A stretch of DNA of 22,292 nt from CAYWLQ01 sp964458775 (GCA_964458775.1 CAYWLQ010000096.1:1-22292), one strand, 5' to 3'; numbered from the stretch's first letter, positions 1-7,729 are shown. Notes: generated by a model not told the origin, from the letters alone. Program-made: numbers and translations.

Positions 1-198
1 CACTCCCATTGCGATATCGCTTACCCCATCGCCGAAACGAGCTATCAACATCAGCAAACCGACAGCAGCAGGTTGAAGGCCGAAAACATCCGTATAGAAA
101 ATAAATAGAAAGGTTGACACCCCTCTCCATGCTATGTTTGCAGCACCGTCTCCCAGCGCATAACCGATCTTTTCCTTGATAGATAATTTGTTTGACAT
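1..198 (-). CDS. GPH-family sugar:cation symporter, N-terminal fragment
   Basis: This is the first 66 codons of a gene that runs off the left edge. The protein starts MSNKLSIKEKIGYALGDGAA and continues with an aromatic-rich first membrane segment ending FYTDVFGL, then LLMLIARFGDGVSD. The order EKIGYxLGD, FYTDVFG and ARxxDxxxD is typical of glycoside-pentoside-hexuronide (MelB/XynB-like) symporters, which import sugars with Na+ or H+ through 12 membrane helices. The substrate cannot be told from this piece. The start ATG (complement of 196-198) has no good ribosome binding site close by. An inverted repeat lies 48 bp upstream. It could be co-oriented with the folK-LRR gene, but the 315-bp gap suggests its own promoter. 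The family call is fairly safe. Confidence 0.75.
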   Translation of the reverse strand, partial: MSNKLSIKEKIGYALGDGAANIAWRGVSTFLFIFYTDVFGLQPAAVGLLMLIARFGDGVSDIAMGV

Positions 199-513
199 AT
201 TGATATTTTCTGATTGCAAAACTCAATAATTCCTTTCAATAGGCCGCTTTACCAAACTCAGGTAAAGCTTTAGTACTCCAACCTCTCTACTTGCCGCCAA
301 TTTAAAACTCTTAAAAATCTCCATGACTTGATAGCATAAAAGCAAATTCTTAAATAGCTCTTTCCAACTTATTCAATAAAAATTCTAGCAAATAATAGCT
401 ATTTTGCATCCTCATCAAGACATCCATCCTTATACCTTTTATGTACAAATACAGTCAGTTACAAAACGTTCTATTACGGCACGGTTCTGAACTCGTCAGA
501 ATGAGTTCCGAGT
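199..513. other. intergenic spacer between folK-LRR gene and symporter
   Basis: This 315-bp AT-rich stretch has no convincing ORF on either strand and no tRNA-like fold. It holds two inverted repeats, listed separately: one near the folK-LRR stop and one upstream of the symporter start. The rest shows no recognisable structure. Confidence 0.6.
246..268. repeat. perfect inverted repeat, 8-bp arms, 7-nt spacer
   Basis: GCTTTACC (246-253) pairs with GGTAAAGC (261-268) across AAACTCA. It lies 48 bp upstream of the symporter start codon. Neither strand has a T-tract after it, so it does not look like a terminator. It may be an operator or a hairpin in the symporter leader. It has the same 8-7-8 geometry as the repeats at 5197-5219 and 6456-6478. 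Confidence 0.5.
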
Positions 514-515
514 TC
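489..515 (-). repeat. inverted repeat at the folK-LRR stop codon
   Basis: GAACTCG (489-495) and CGAGTTC (509-515) are perfect complements with a 13-nt spacer. The second arm overlaps the stop codon of the minus-strand folK-LRR gene (514-516). An alternative shorter hairpin forms because GAGTTC also occurs at 503-508. There is no T-tract on the minus strand beyond the stem, so a Rho-independent terminator is not supported. It could stop decay or read-through in another way. Confidence 0.35.
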
Positions 516-2172
516 AATCACAGTCATGCACTAGCATAACGCCTCTAGATTTTATTTCTGCAATTTGTTCGATGACTATGGAATTTAGGCAATCTAACTT
601 GTTGTTGTCTATTCTCACGATGTTGTTTTCTGTAAGATCCAAGTTGTCTGCAATAGGAGCGATGTCAGTAATCATATTGTTTGTGAGATAGAGTTTATCC
701 AGCTTTTTCATATCTTTTATGAGATTGATATTACCAAGCTTGTTTTTTGAGAGGTTTAGATCTATTAGTTCCCGAAAATTGGCAAGCCATGATATGTCAC
801 TAATATTCGTATCTTCAAGTCTCAGCACCCTAAGCTCTATTAGATTTTTAACATAGCTGACATCTTTAATCGGATTAAAAGAAAGGGTAAGAACTGTAAG
901 TTTATTTAAATTTGCAATCGGCGAAATATCACTGATTCGGTTGGTTGAAAGAGTTAGATGCACAAGGTCAACAAGAGCTGAAATCGGCGAAATATCCTCA
1001 ATTTTGTTATCGTAAAGATACAGGTGTGTCAGCTGTGTCATAGACGAAAGAGGAGAAAGCTCCTTCACGCTATTAAAAGTTAAATCCAAAAAAGTCAGTT
1101 TGGACATTGCAGCAACATCAGACAAATCAACAACCATATTATCAGACAGGTCTAATATTTCTAAGTTGTTCATGTGCGATAGGGCTGATAGATTTTCAAT
1201 TCTGTTCATTCCCAGATCAAGTCTTTGAAGCAATGTTAATTCGTTCAGCGGTGAAATATCTTGTATATTATTTTTCTTTAAATTAAGAAACTTTAGTCCG
1301 GTAAGGCACTGAATTCCGTTAATACTCCCAATATCCATATTTTCCGCATTAAGCATAACCAGTGATTGTAAGTCCTCAGGCATTAGGTCACCCAAAACAA
1401 TACCAGTCTGTGACCTAACCGCTGCATCCAATTTGTCATCTGGAAACACTATTGGGCCGTTGCAATCTACTATAATGTCATCAATATTCACACTGTCCGA
1501 CTCTGTATCTACAAACTCATCAGTATTGAGTGTGTCAAAAAGATCAGTTTCCACAGTGCTTTCTGTTTCAGAATCACCCAAAACATTGTCCGAAGTTTGT
1601 TCTGTTGAATAGTCAGAACTAGTACTAATCGACCCTTTGGTATCAGAATCACCGATGACAGCCGTGTTAGCCCTTCCGCAGGAAAGAATAATCAAAAACA
1701 CGGCAACAGAAAGCAACGACAAAATGGTTCGCCGCAGTTGCGGATGATAGGCGGAATTATCCAATTCGACAATTTGTTCCATTACAAAACGTCGTTCCGT
1801 AAGTCTAGGATGAGGAACAGTCAAATTATCCGAATCAATAACCGCATCATCATACAACAGTATATCCATATCAATTATTCTGGGTCCCCACCTTAAACCG
1901 CCGGGCTCTCTTCCCAGCTGTGTTTCACCTGTTTTTAAAACTGATAATAGATCATGCGGTAAAAGCGATGTCTTAATTTTAACAACCGCATTGATAAAAC
2001 AAGGCTGCTCCTCTACTCCCCAAGGTTTTGTTTCTATTAGCTCTGAATGGGCAATAATTTTAATATCATTCCGAGATTCCAGCCATTTAATAGCGTTGTA
2101 TATGTTTGTCTTTCTGTCTTTGAGATTACTACCTAAACCGACAAAAACAATATGGGAAAGTTCATCATACAT
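514..2172 (-). CDS. folK: FolK (HPPK) fused to leucine-rich-repeat lipoprotein
   Basis: Residues 1 to about 150 form a complete 6-hydroxymethyl-7,8-dihydropterin pyrophosphokinase, the folate-pathway enzyme that moves pyrophosphate from ATP to the pterin. GLGSNLKDR is at 12-20, PWGVEEQPCFIN at 50-61, RWGPRIIDMDILL with Mg-binding D101 and D103 at 94-106, and HPRLTERRFV at 121-130. Without a stop the frame continues into RRTILSLLSVAVFLIILSCG (147-166), a lipoprotein signal with lipobox Cys165. An acidic Ser/Thr/Asp-rich linker (170-235) follows, then an internalin-like cap and ten exact 22-residue leucine-rich repeats (290-509). HPPK alone is about 160 residues. An internal ATG at codon 131 (1780-1782) could start a separate LRR lipoprotein. 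The gene lies 7 bp after the CBM9 lipoprotein gene. No strong ribosome binding site precedes either start. Both domain calls are secure; whether one or two proteins are made is not. Confidence 0.85.
   Translation of the reverse strand: MYDELSHIVFVGLGSNLKDRKTNIYNAIKWLESRNDIKIIAHSELIETKPWGVEEQPCFINAVVKIKTSLLPHDLLSVLKTGETQLGREPGGLRWGPRIIDMDILLYDDAVIDSDNLTVPHPRLTERRFVMEQIVELDNSAYHPQLRRTILSLLSVAVFLIILSCGRANTAVIGDSDTKGSISTSSDYSTEQTSDNVLGDSETESTVETDLFDTLNTDEFVDTESDSVNIDDIIVDCNGPIVFPDDKLDAAVRSQTGIVLGDLMPEDLQSLVMLNAENMDIGSINGIQCLTGLKFLNLKKNNIQDISPLNELTLLQRLDLGMNRIENLSALSHMNNLEILDLSDNMVVDLSDVAAMSKLTFLDLTFNSVKELSPLSSMTQLTHLYLYDNKIEDISPISALVDLVHLTLSTNRISDISPIANLNKLTVLTLSFNPIKDVSYVKNLIELRVLRLEDTNISDISWLANFRELIDLNLSKNKLGNINLIKDMKKLDKLYLTNNMITDIAPIADNLDLTENNIVRIDNNKLDCLNSIVIEQIAEIKSRGVMLVHDCD
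646..1305 (-). repeat. ten in-phase 66-bp leucine-rich-repeat units
   Basis: Residues 290-509 of the folK-LRR product are ten consecutive repeats of exactly 22 residues with pattern LxxLxxLxLxxNxIxDISPLxx. This is the internalin/SDS22 type. No unit is broken or of odd length. DNA identity between units is only partial, so the array is old rather than freshly duplicated. Such arrays make curved protein-binding surfaces. Confidence 0.85.
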
Positions 2173-2179
2173 GAACGGC

Positions 2180-3499
2180 TTATTCGTCTTTTGAAGGAGC
2201 GGTCTTCTGTGCTTTTTGATCTAACGCAGAAGATTTGTTCTCAACTGAAGATGCGCCTTTATCTGTTTTTTCAGTTTTTGCAGATTCTTCAACAGAGTTC
2301 TTTTTACTGAAAACAACCGGGCCGAATTTGTTGAGTGTATGAAAGTCTCCTCGCATCGGCGGAGACCAAGCACTATATGAGGTTTTGTCGCCGTCATTGT
2401 TTACTCTAAAGAAATTCAAAGCCCAAACATCGCCTTCTTTGGGAGGAATACCTGAACCGTATTTCATCGACTCAAAGGGAATAGCCATTTCTCCATACCA
2501 TCCTTCATCAGTATCAGCATCATTGTTAACTGTTCCCTTTGCTACAACAGAAACAACAGTATTACTGGACCAATCATTTTGGTTTTTTCGATATTTTGGC
2601 AAATACGAATCAAAAACTATTCCTTTAGGGCTAACCTGTATTTCGTAATAATCTTTCTTGTTGCCTTGAGGATCAACAAAAACCTCAAAAGCATCCTCTC
2701 TCCATAATTCATCATCATGCTCAGCAAAGCTGCTTTTTAAATTTGTATCCTGGGCAAAAAATGCAACGTAAAGGTTTTTTTCGTCCCACATTATTTTAAC
2801 GTCAGTTTTCTCCTTAACAGCTGTTCCCTTCATTGTGTTGGTAAATGCCGAAAGTGCAGTTGCAGAAGCCCATGCAGCTTCATCTTGAAACTTACCGTCA
2901 ATTTTTGGAGTTGAAGAAGCATAAGCAATAGAAGTCGGAGGTTTCGGAGGTGCGGGAGGTTTAACAGAAACCTTCAAACTTGGACCTTTAATCCGATTTG
3001 CATCATCCATATTCTTGTTTCCGCTCATGCGATCAGGTCCCTTCCATATTCCGACACGAAATTCCACCGATTCAGAAACCCAATCTTTAGGAAGATTAAA
3101 AGATTGATAGTCTTTAATAATCATACCGCTTTTCCAATGTTCAGGTTGAAAGCTCTGTCTTACCGGACCGGTCATATCTCGATTAAACTGCTCATTGTTG
3201 TGAGAACCTATTGAATGTGTAAACAAACGCCAACCCGGGCCGGGATCTTGTTTTACCTTCCAATACCAAGTAATCTCCACCTTACTACCCGGCTTCGGTT
3301 TGTCAGCTTGGATATCATATCCCAACAACTCAACCTTACCGTCCAAAACAACGTTAGAAGAATGCTGAATATTAGGAACGTCTTTAAGAATATATTCAGC
3401 AACCTTATCGCTTCTCTCTTGCGTAACATAAGCGGGATTCTCAATACATCCCGACAAAGTAATCACCAATGAACTTATTAAAAATATTACTTTTGTCAT
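2180..3499 (-). CDS. lipoprotein with beta-sandwich and CBM9-like domains
   Basis: The 439-residue protein starts with a lipoprotein signal ending LSGC (Cys18). Residues 50-160 (VELLGYDI, VEITWYWKV, WRLFTHSI, HWKSGMIIKDY, FRVGIWKG) resemble a beta-sandwich often found with membrane glycosyltransferases. A Pro-rich linker at 180-189 leads to a carbohydrate-binding family 9-like domain (about 199-400: PKIDGKFQDEAAW, DVKIMWDEKNLYVAFFAQD, DAFEVFVDPQGNKKDYYEI, GEMAIPF). The tail from 402 is rich in Lys, Ser and Glu. It probably binds glycans at the envelope, but no ligand can be named. A good AAGGAG site (3510-3515) lies 10 nt before the ATG. It follows ffh by 35 bp and precedes folK-LRR by 7 bp, so co-transcription is likely. 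Domain calls are from recalled motif patterns. Confidence 0.75.
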   Translation of the reverse strand: MTKVIFLISSLVITLSGCIENPAYVTQERSDKVAEYILKDVPNIQHSSNVVLDGKVELLGYDIQADKPKPGSKVEITWYWKVKQDPGPGWRLFTHSIGSHNNEQFNRDMTGPVRQSFQPEHWKSGMIIKDYQSFNLPKDWVSESVEFRVGIWKGPDRMSGNKNMDDANRIKGPSLKVSVKPPAPPKPPTSIAYASSTPKIDGKFQDEAAWASATALSAFTNTMKGTAVKEKTDVKIMWDEKNLYVAFFAQDTNLKSSFAEHDDELWREDAFEVFVDPQGNKKDYYEIQVSPKGIVFDSYLPKYRKNQNDWSSNTVVSVVAKGTVNNDADTDEGWYGEMAIPFESMKYGSGIPPKEGDVWALNFFRVNNDGDKTSYSAWSPPMRGDFHTLNKFGPVVFSKKNSVEESAKTEKTDKGASSVENKSSALDQKAQKTAPSKDE

Positions 3500-3534
3500 T
3501 ATTAATTATCTCCTTAAAAAAAACATCAACCAAG

Positions 3535-5142
3535 CTACTTGCGACTTTTCTTTCGCGACTTCTTAGCCTGTTGTCTCTTCGCCTTTATCTTCTTCTTTTC
3601 AGATTCAGATCTAATCTTACGACTACCCGGAGCGCCAATTTGATCAGCTACAGCAGCCTGAAGCATTTCTTGGCCCAAGCCCCCCGGTAACCCTGGCATT
3701 CCGGGCAATCCGGGCATTCCGGGCATTCCCGGAATACCGCCTGATCCCATTGCATCTTTAAGCTTTCGGGCCATAGCAAGTTGCTTCATCCCTGGAATTT
3801 TAGATAAGACACCTGCCTGCTGACCGATATTGCCCATCATATCCCGCATCATTTTAAAACGCTGAATAAGATCTTTAACTTCTTTGGTCGCACGACCGGA
3901 CCCCTTAGCCACTCGTTCGGCACGACTAGGCTGCTTGTCAAAAAGCGAAACATCCAATCGCTCAGCTTTTGTCATTGATTGAATGATTGCCTCAACCTTT
4001 ATTAATTCACGATCATCAACATTCATACCCTCGGGCATTCCGTCCTGAAAAAACGGCAGCTTTTCCATCAGATCGCCAAGAGAACCGATCTTTTTAATTG
4101 CCCTAATCTGCTCAACAAAGTCCGTCATTGTAAACTGACCGCGAAGCATCCTGCGAGCATCTTTCTCCGCTTTTTCAGCGTCCATGACCTCTTCAAAATC
4201 TTTGACCAAACCGACCACATCACCCATACCCAAAATACGCGAAGCCAATCCTTCGGGACGGAACTCCTCCAATTTTTCAAGGGACTCTCCCATTCCAAGG
4301 AACTTAATCGGAGCACCGGTGGTTTCCTTTATAGATAGAGCCGCACCTCCCCTTGCATCACCGTCCAGCTTGGTCAGTATTACACCGGAAAGCTCCAACT
4401 TGCGGTGAAATTCTCCTGCTGTTCTAACAGCATCCTGACCTATCATCGCGTCGGCTACCAAAAAGATATTCTTTGGTTTAACTGTTTTCTTGATGTCAAA
4501 CAGTTCCTGCATTAGAAGCTCATCCACAGTTTGGCGTCCCGCAGTATCAAACAACACCACATCACAACGCTGCTTGCGGGCTTCTCGCATGCCTTCTTCA
4601 CAAATTTTAACAGGGTTCTTTTCTTCGAAATCAAAGTATATCGGCATATTCAAACGCCCTGCCAATACTTGAAGTTGTTCAATCGCAGCCGGTCTATAAA
4701 CGTCAGCAGCAACCAGCAGCGGCTTCATTCCTTTCTTTTCAAGGAATCGAGCCAGCTTGGCTGTAGTGGTTGTTTTTCCGACACCATTAAGCCCCACCAT
4801 CATTACACCGGTTGGAGTTCCCTTTCCGGCAAGAGCCAACTTGGTGTCCACCGGTCCCATCATAGAGGTCAGCTCATCTTGACATATTTTTACAAATGCA
4901 TCCGTGGGAGAAATCTTAATCTTCTTACCTTTGGCTTCCGCTGTAGTACGAACCACTTCCCCCAGGGCTTTTTCACGAACCCTTGCCAAAAACAATTTTG
5001 TAAGAGAGAGATCTACATCCGCTTCAAGAAGAGAAAGCCTAATATCTCGAATAGCCTCATCTACAATTTTTTCATCTATTTCTACTAATCCCTTAAACCT
5101 ATCTTTTGCTTTGCGAAATCCTGAAGTAAGTGTCTCAAACAT
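3535..5142 (-). CDS. ffh: signal recognition particle protein Ffh
   Basis: Ffh binds 4.5S RNA and signal sequences of nascent membrane proteins and delivers ribosomes to FtsY through paired GTPases. The N-domain covers roughly 1-100. GTPase motifs are GLNGVGKT (117-124), DVYRPAAIEQL (147-157), DTAGR (199-203) and TKLDGDARGG (257-266). The M-domain follows, with the RNA-binding region SRAERVAKGSGR and a Met-rich C-terminus with repeated GMPG/GLPG units. At 535 residues it is longer than the usual 450 or so because of that Gly-Met-Pro stretch and a very basic tail (KKKIKAKRQQAKKSRKKSRK). The P-loop has Asn119 where Ffh proteins often have Gln. GAGGA (5153-5157) sits 10 nt before the ATG. It leads the possible three-gene row that continues to folK-LRR. 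Confidence 0.96.
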   Translation of the reverse strand: MFETLTSGFRKAKDRFKGLVEIDEKIVDEAIRDIRLSLLEADVDLSLTKLFLARVREKALGEVVRTTAEAKGKKIKISPTDAFVKICQDELTSMMGPVDTKLALAGKGTPTGVMMVGLNGVGKTTTTAKLARFLEKKGMKPLLVAADVYRPAAIEQLQVLAGRLNMPIYFDFEEKNPVKICEEGMREARKQRCDVVLFDTAGRQTVDELLMQELFDIKKTVKPKNIFLVADAMIGQDAVRTAGEFHRKLELSGVILTKLDGDARGGAALSIKETTGAPIKFLGMGESLEKLEEFRPEGLASRILGMGDVVGLVKDFEEVMDAEKAEKDARRMLRGQFTMTDFVEQIRAIKKIGSLGDLMEKLPFFQDGMPEGMNVDDRELIKVEAIIQSMTKAERLDVSLFDKQPSRAERVAKGSGRATKEVKDLIQRFKMMRDMMGNIGQQAGVLSKIPGMKQLAMARKLKDAMGSGGIPGMPGMPGLPGMPGLPGGLGQEMLQAAVADQIGAPGSRKIRSESEKKKIKAKRQQAKKSRKKSRK

Positions 5143-5196
5143 ATCGTTTTTATCCTCATAGTTACATCTGTATAAATTCAGATATACAAAATCGCC

Positions 5197-5219
5197 GAGC
5201 GCTTTGACGGGAAGCGCTC
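5197..5219. repeat. perfect inverted repeat upstream of ffh
   Basis: GAGCGCTT (5197-5204) and AAGCGCTC (5212-5219) flank TGACGGG. It lies 54 bp upstream of ffh in the 232-bp divergent spacer before the outer-membrane protein gene. It is GC-rich against an AT-rich background. No T-tract follows on either strand, so operator or leader hairpin is more likely than terminator. It lacks the conserved GGAA/GCAGC features of SRP RNA. Confidence 0.5.
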
Positions 5220-5374
5220 TCTCATATCACAAGATAGATCTTTATGTCCAGGCCGCATAAACAAGCAGTTCCTGTTTTTAGCATCCTAGCTTTTTCTATG
5301 AAAATTTTGCTGTTAACTATTAAAAATTCAATGTTATTTCTATCTAAGGAATTAAGTTTTGAGAAGCAGACGAA

Positions 5375-6442
5375 TTGACTAATATATCGAAAATGTTTTG
5401 TTCAAAATTAGTTGTTCAGATTCTATGGGCAACTCTTTTTTATTTGACCTTGCCGTCTGTAACCCAAGCTGAAGAGGTTCTACCCAAAATACACCTTCTT
5501 TTGTTCTCCCCGGAAAATCCCGCAAACCGCCGAGCAGCTGATAATATTGAATATATGATGAATGACCTGCCGGTTGTATTTAATGTAGTAGTTCATCAAG
5601 ACTTGAACAATTCATCAGATAAGCACGAAACAGCAATAAGAGCATTGCGGGAAAGCAACGTCAGCCTTGTGTTTTTCTTTGAATTGGAAAAAGAGCAGCA
5701 GGTTTTCTATTACGTAAAAACCGATGATGAACCTAAAAAGATGGTGAGAACCTTGGCCGGTTCAGGAAAGTTAAGCCTTGAAGACACCGTTGCTATAATA
5801 ACTTACTCAACGGTGGAATTTCTGCTGGAAACCCAACAATTCAGCACTCCTGCTTCGACAACTGTGCCGCAAAAACCCAAGTCAACAAATCTTGATAATG
5901 AGAGGTCGCAACCCAATATTCCTAAGTTTTACACCGGTTTGGGGTATGTTTTTGTACTAGGTTCAAGCACACCGAATGTATCTCACGGAGGTCGTTTGCA
6001 TATTGCGTTTCGTGTATTTGATGTATTGCGTATAAATCTCGGTTTAGGGATGGGAACTCCGTTTGAGAGCAGTGAATCACAGATCAAAGTCTCAGCTTTT
6101 TACTTGCCTATACGTCTGGGTTTAAGCGTTATGTTTACAAAGAAAAAACTTCACTTTGGAGGAGGCTCGGCATTGATATTAAATGCTATAAAAGTAAGTA
6201 GTTATACCAATCGTGATGATGCAAACATGGAACCGCCGAACTGGATTTCATTACCCGGAATAGAATTTTCATTTTCACTGGAAATACTACTTAAAAAAAA
6301 TTTGGGATTTTTTATATCGGCAGCAGCTCAGGTGCTGACACAAACAGTAGAATTTGAAGTAAAAGACGGTCCTCGACTGTTTGATGAATATTGGCGCATC
6401 CGACCTGAAATTTCAGTCGGTTTGCAGCTAATGCTATTTTGA
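5375..6442 (+). CDS. probable outer-membrane beta-barrel protein, unknown function
   Basis: I do not recognise a named family. The 355-residue product has a Sec signal peptide (hydrophobic LVVQILWATLFYLTLPS, likely cut after TQA near residue 32). An alpha/beta-looking periplasmic segment (35-160; KIHLLLFSPEN, VSLVFFFELEKEQQVFYYV) follows, then a Ser/Pro/Asn linker. The second half (185-355) has alternating hydrophobic strands ending VGLQLMLF; a C-terminal Phe is the usual beta-signal for barrel insertion. TTG at 5375 has GAGAAG 8 nt upstream; ATG at 5393 is the alternative and loses only six residues. The next gene starts 58 bp downstream on the same strand, so they may be a pair. The barrel idea is inference from strand pattern and final residue. 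Confidence 0.65.
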   Translation: MTNISKMFCSKLVVQILWATLFYLTLPSVTQAEEVLPKIHLLLFSPENPANRRAADNIEYMMNDLPVVFNVVVHQDLNNSSDKHETAIRALRESNVSLVFFFELEKEQQVFYYVKTDDEPKKMVRTLAGSGKLSLEDTVAIITYSTVEFLLETQQFSTPASTTVPQKPKSTNLDNERSQPNIPKFYTGLGYVFVLGSSTPNVSHGGRLHIAFRVFDVLRINLGLGMGTPFESSESQIKVSAFYLPIRLGLSVMFTKKKLHFGGGSALILNAIKVSSYTNRDDANMEPPNWISLPGIEFSFSLEILLKKNLGFFISAAAQVLTQTVEFEVKDGPRLFDEYWRIRPEISVGLQLMLF

Positions 6443-6455
6443 CCTAAAAATTTTT

Positions 6456-6478
6456 TCAGTTTAGACTGTATAAACTGA
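6456..6478. repeat. perfect inverted repeat before lipoprotein gene
   Basis: TCAGTTTA (6456-6463) and TAAACTGA (6471-6478) flank GACTGTA in the short gap between the barrel gene and the Pro-rich lipoprotein gene. No T-tract follows on the plus strand. It ends 9 nt before the lipoprotein ribosome binding site, so a hairpin or bound protein here could affect translation start. Confidence 0.5.
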
Positions 6479-6487
6479 CAGACAAAT

Positions 6488-6493
6488 GAGAGG
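6488..6493 (+). promoter_or_regulatory. ribosome binding site that selects the ATG at 6501
   Basis: GAGAGG lies 7 nt before ATG 6501. The earlier in-frame ATG at 6486 overlaps this site and has none of its own, so 6501 is preferred. It also gives a compact lipoprotein signal peptide. Confidence 0.6.
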
Positions 6494-6500
6494 TAATAAC

Positions 6501-7729
6501 ATGAGAAATAGAAATGGAATGATATCGAATTTGTTCGTTTGCGGAACCGTCATCCTTCTTTCCGGATGCTATTCAATTAACAAACTGAATGTTCAGAACG
6601 CCTACAATGCCCTGGATATTAAGAAAGAAAGCCGTTCCGGACATAAGCAAGACTCCGTGGTTATTGAGCTTATAACAAATGAAAATTCGGCATGTGTGAT
6701 GATAACTACAACCGATGCCGAAGAACAGGCAAAGATGGCCAAAAATGTATGCCGTTTTAAACCCATTGCGGGAGTAAATCCGAAAGAAGAATGGAAGCAA
6801 CTCTACGCACAGGAAACAGCCAAGAAATTCAAGTCCGGCTTTATCGGTTATAATACAGGAACTGTTCTGCAAGATTCTCTGCAGAAAGCATTGGAACAGT
6901 ATTTCGAAAAGGTACAGGTTCGTTTGACAGATAAACCGAGTGGCAACGCCGATGCAATTGTCGTACAACAAGATTTAACGTTTGCTTTGGCGTTTGGAAA
7001 AAAAAGAACCTTGTCATCTTTAAATGCAGAGAACATGCAGACCTCTGAAGGCTTTTCTGAAACAAAAATGAATATGGCCCATCTTGCCTGGTATATTCCT
7101 TTTTTTCTGGCTACTTTTCCTGCTTTTGTTTGGGCACCAATGATGATTGTTCAAAACATTCACAACAGAGCTTCTGAGCGATCCATTGCAGAAGCAATCA
7201 ATTTAAACGCCGTCAAAATAGCCGAACAAATCGCAGAAACGTTAAAAAATTCAAAGGAAAAGAACCTTATTGATAAAGCCGAAATAGAATCACCGCCGCC
7301 CCCGGTAACTATGGAACCTACAGCAGAGCCGGTTGCTCCTCCTCCTCCTCCTGTAACTGCAAAACCTACAGCAGAGCCGGTTGCTCCTCCTCCNNNNNNN
7401 NNNNNNNNNNNNNNNNNNNNNNNNNNNNNNNNNNNNNNNNNNNNNNNNNNNNNNNNNNNNNNNNNNNNNNNNNNNNNNNNNNNNNNNNNNNNNCTCCTCC
7501 TCCTCCTGTAACTGCAAAACCTACAGCAGAGCCGGTTGCTCCTCCTCCCCCGCCGCCTGTAACTGCAAAACCTACAGCAGAGCCGGCTCCTCAGCCGCCT
7601 GCAACAATAACAACACCCAAGGCCGAGACTAATACGCAAAAGACTGCCTCAACCGCAAATGGATGCAAGACGGATCTGGACTGTGACGACGATTTGATTT
7701 GCAAACAAGGAATCTGCGCAAAACCCTAA
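6501..7729 (+). CDS. Pro-rich repeat lipoprotein with Cys-rich tail (contains assembly gap)
   Basis: Unknown family. The protein begins MRNRNGMISNLFVCGTVILL and has lipobox LSGC. About 190 residues of mixed alpha/beta follow, then a hydrophobic segment (WYIPFFLATFPAFVWAPMMIV) and a helix. Next comes a tandem Pro-rich region built on PVTAKPTAEPVAPPPP, broken by 100 Ns (7394-7493). After the gap the frame runs on to a Cys-rich end, GCKTDLDCDDDLICKQGICA, and TAA at 7727-7729. As drawn, the two sides are in different frames, but 100 Ns is a placeholder. The bases on each side (CC before, CT after) require a true gap length of 2 mod 3. The Pro-rich arm probably spans the periplasm or cell wall, as in TonB-like linkers; the tail may be a small disulfide module. 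It ends 2 bp from the convergent TPR gene. Confidence 0.75.
7302..7601 (+). repeat. tandem repeat (about 48 bp) encoding PVTAKPTAEPVAPPPP, with gap
   Basis: Four copies are visible, with the GTAACT core starting at 7305, 7353, 7508 and 7559. The measured spacings are 48 bp before the gap and 51 bp after it. The first copy differs (VTMEPT) and the last is shortened (EPAPQPP). Copies 2 and 3 are identical over the ACTGCAAAACCTACAGCAGA core. The 100-N gap at 7394-7493 sits in the middle, so the true copy number is unknown. Confidence 0.85.
7394..7493. other. assembly gap of 100 Ns
   Basis: There are exactly 100 N characters, the usual placeholder for a gap of unknown length. It falls within near-identical repeats, the likely cause of the assembly break. 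Confidence 0.95.

Noticed and set aside
4531..5088. Open frame of 185 codons on the plus strand across ffh
   Set aside because: It lies fully antisense to ffh, whose GTPase motifs are certain. Its translation has no domain or signal pattern.
5143..5374. SRP RNA gene near ffh
   Set aside because: The inverted repeat there lacks the conserved SRP RNA tip and asymmetric loop sequences.
6573..6971. Minus-strand open frame of 132 codons within the Pro-rich lipoprotein gene
   Set aside because: Antisense to a better-supported gene with lipobox and ribosome binding site; no recognisable protein features.
7160..7639. Minus-strand Gly-rich or Arg-rich frames through the N gap
   Set aside because: They are the complement of the Pro-rich repeat and run through unknown bases. 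The composition is an artefact of the repeat.
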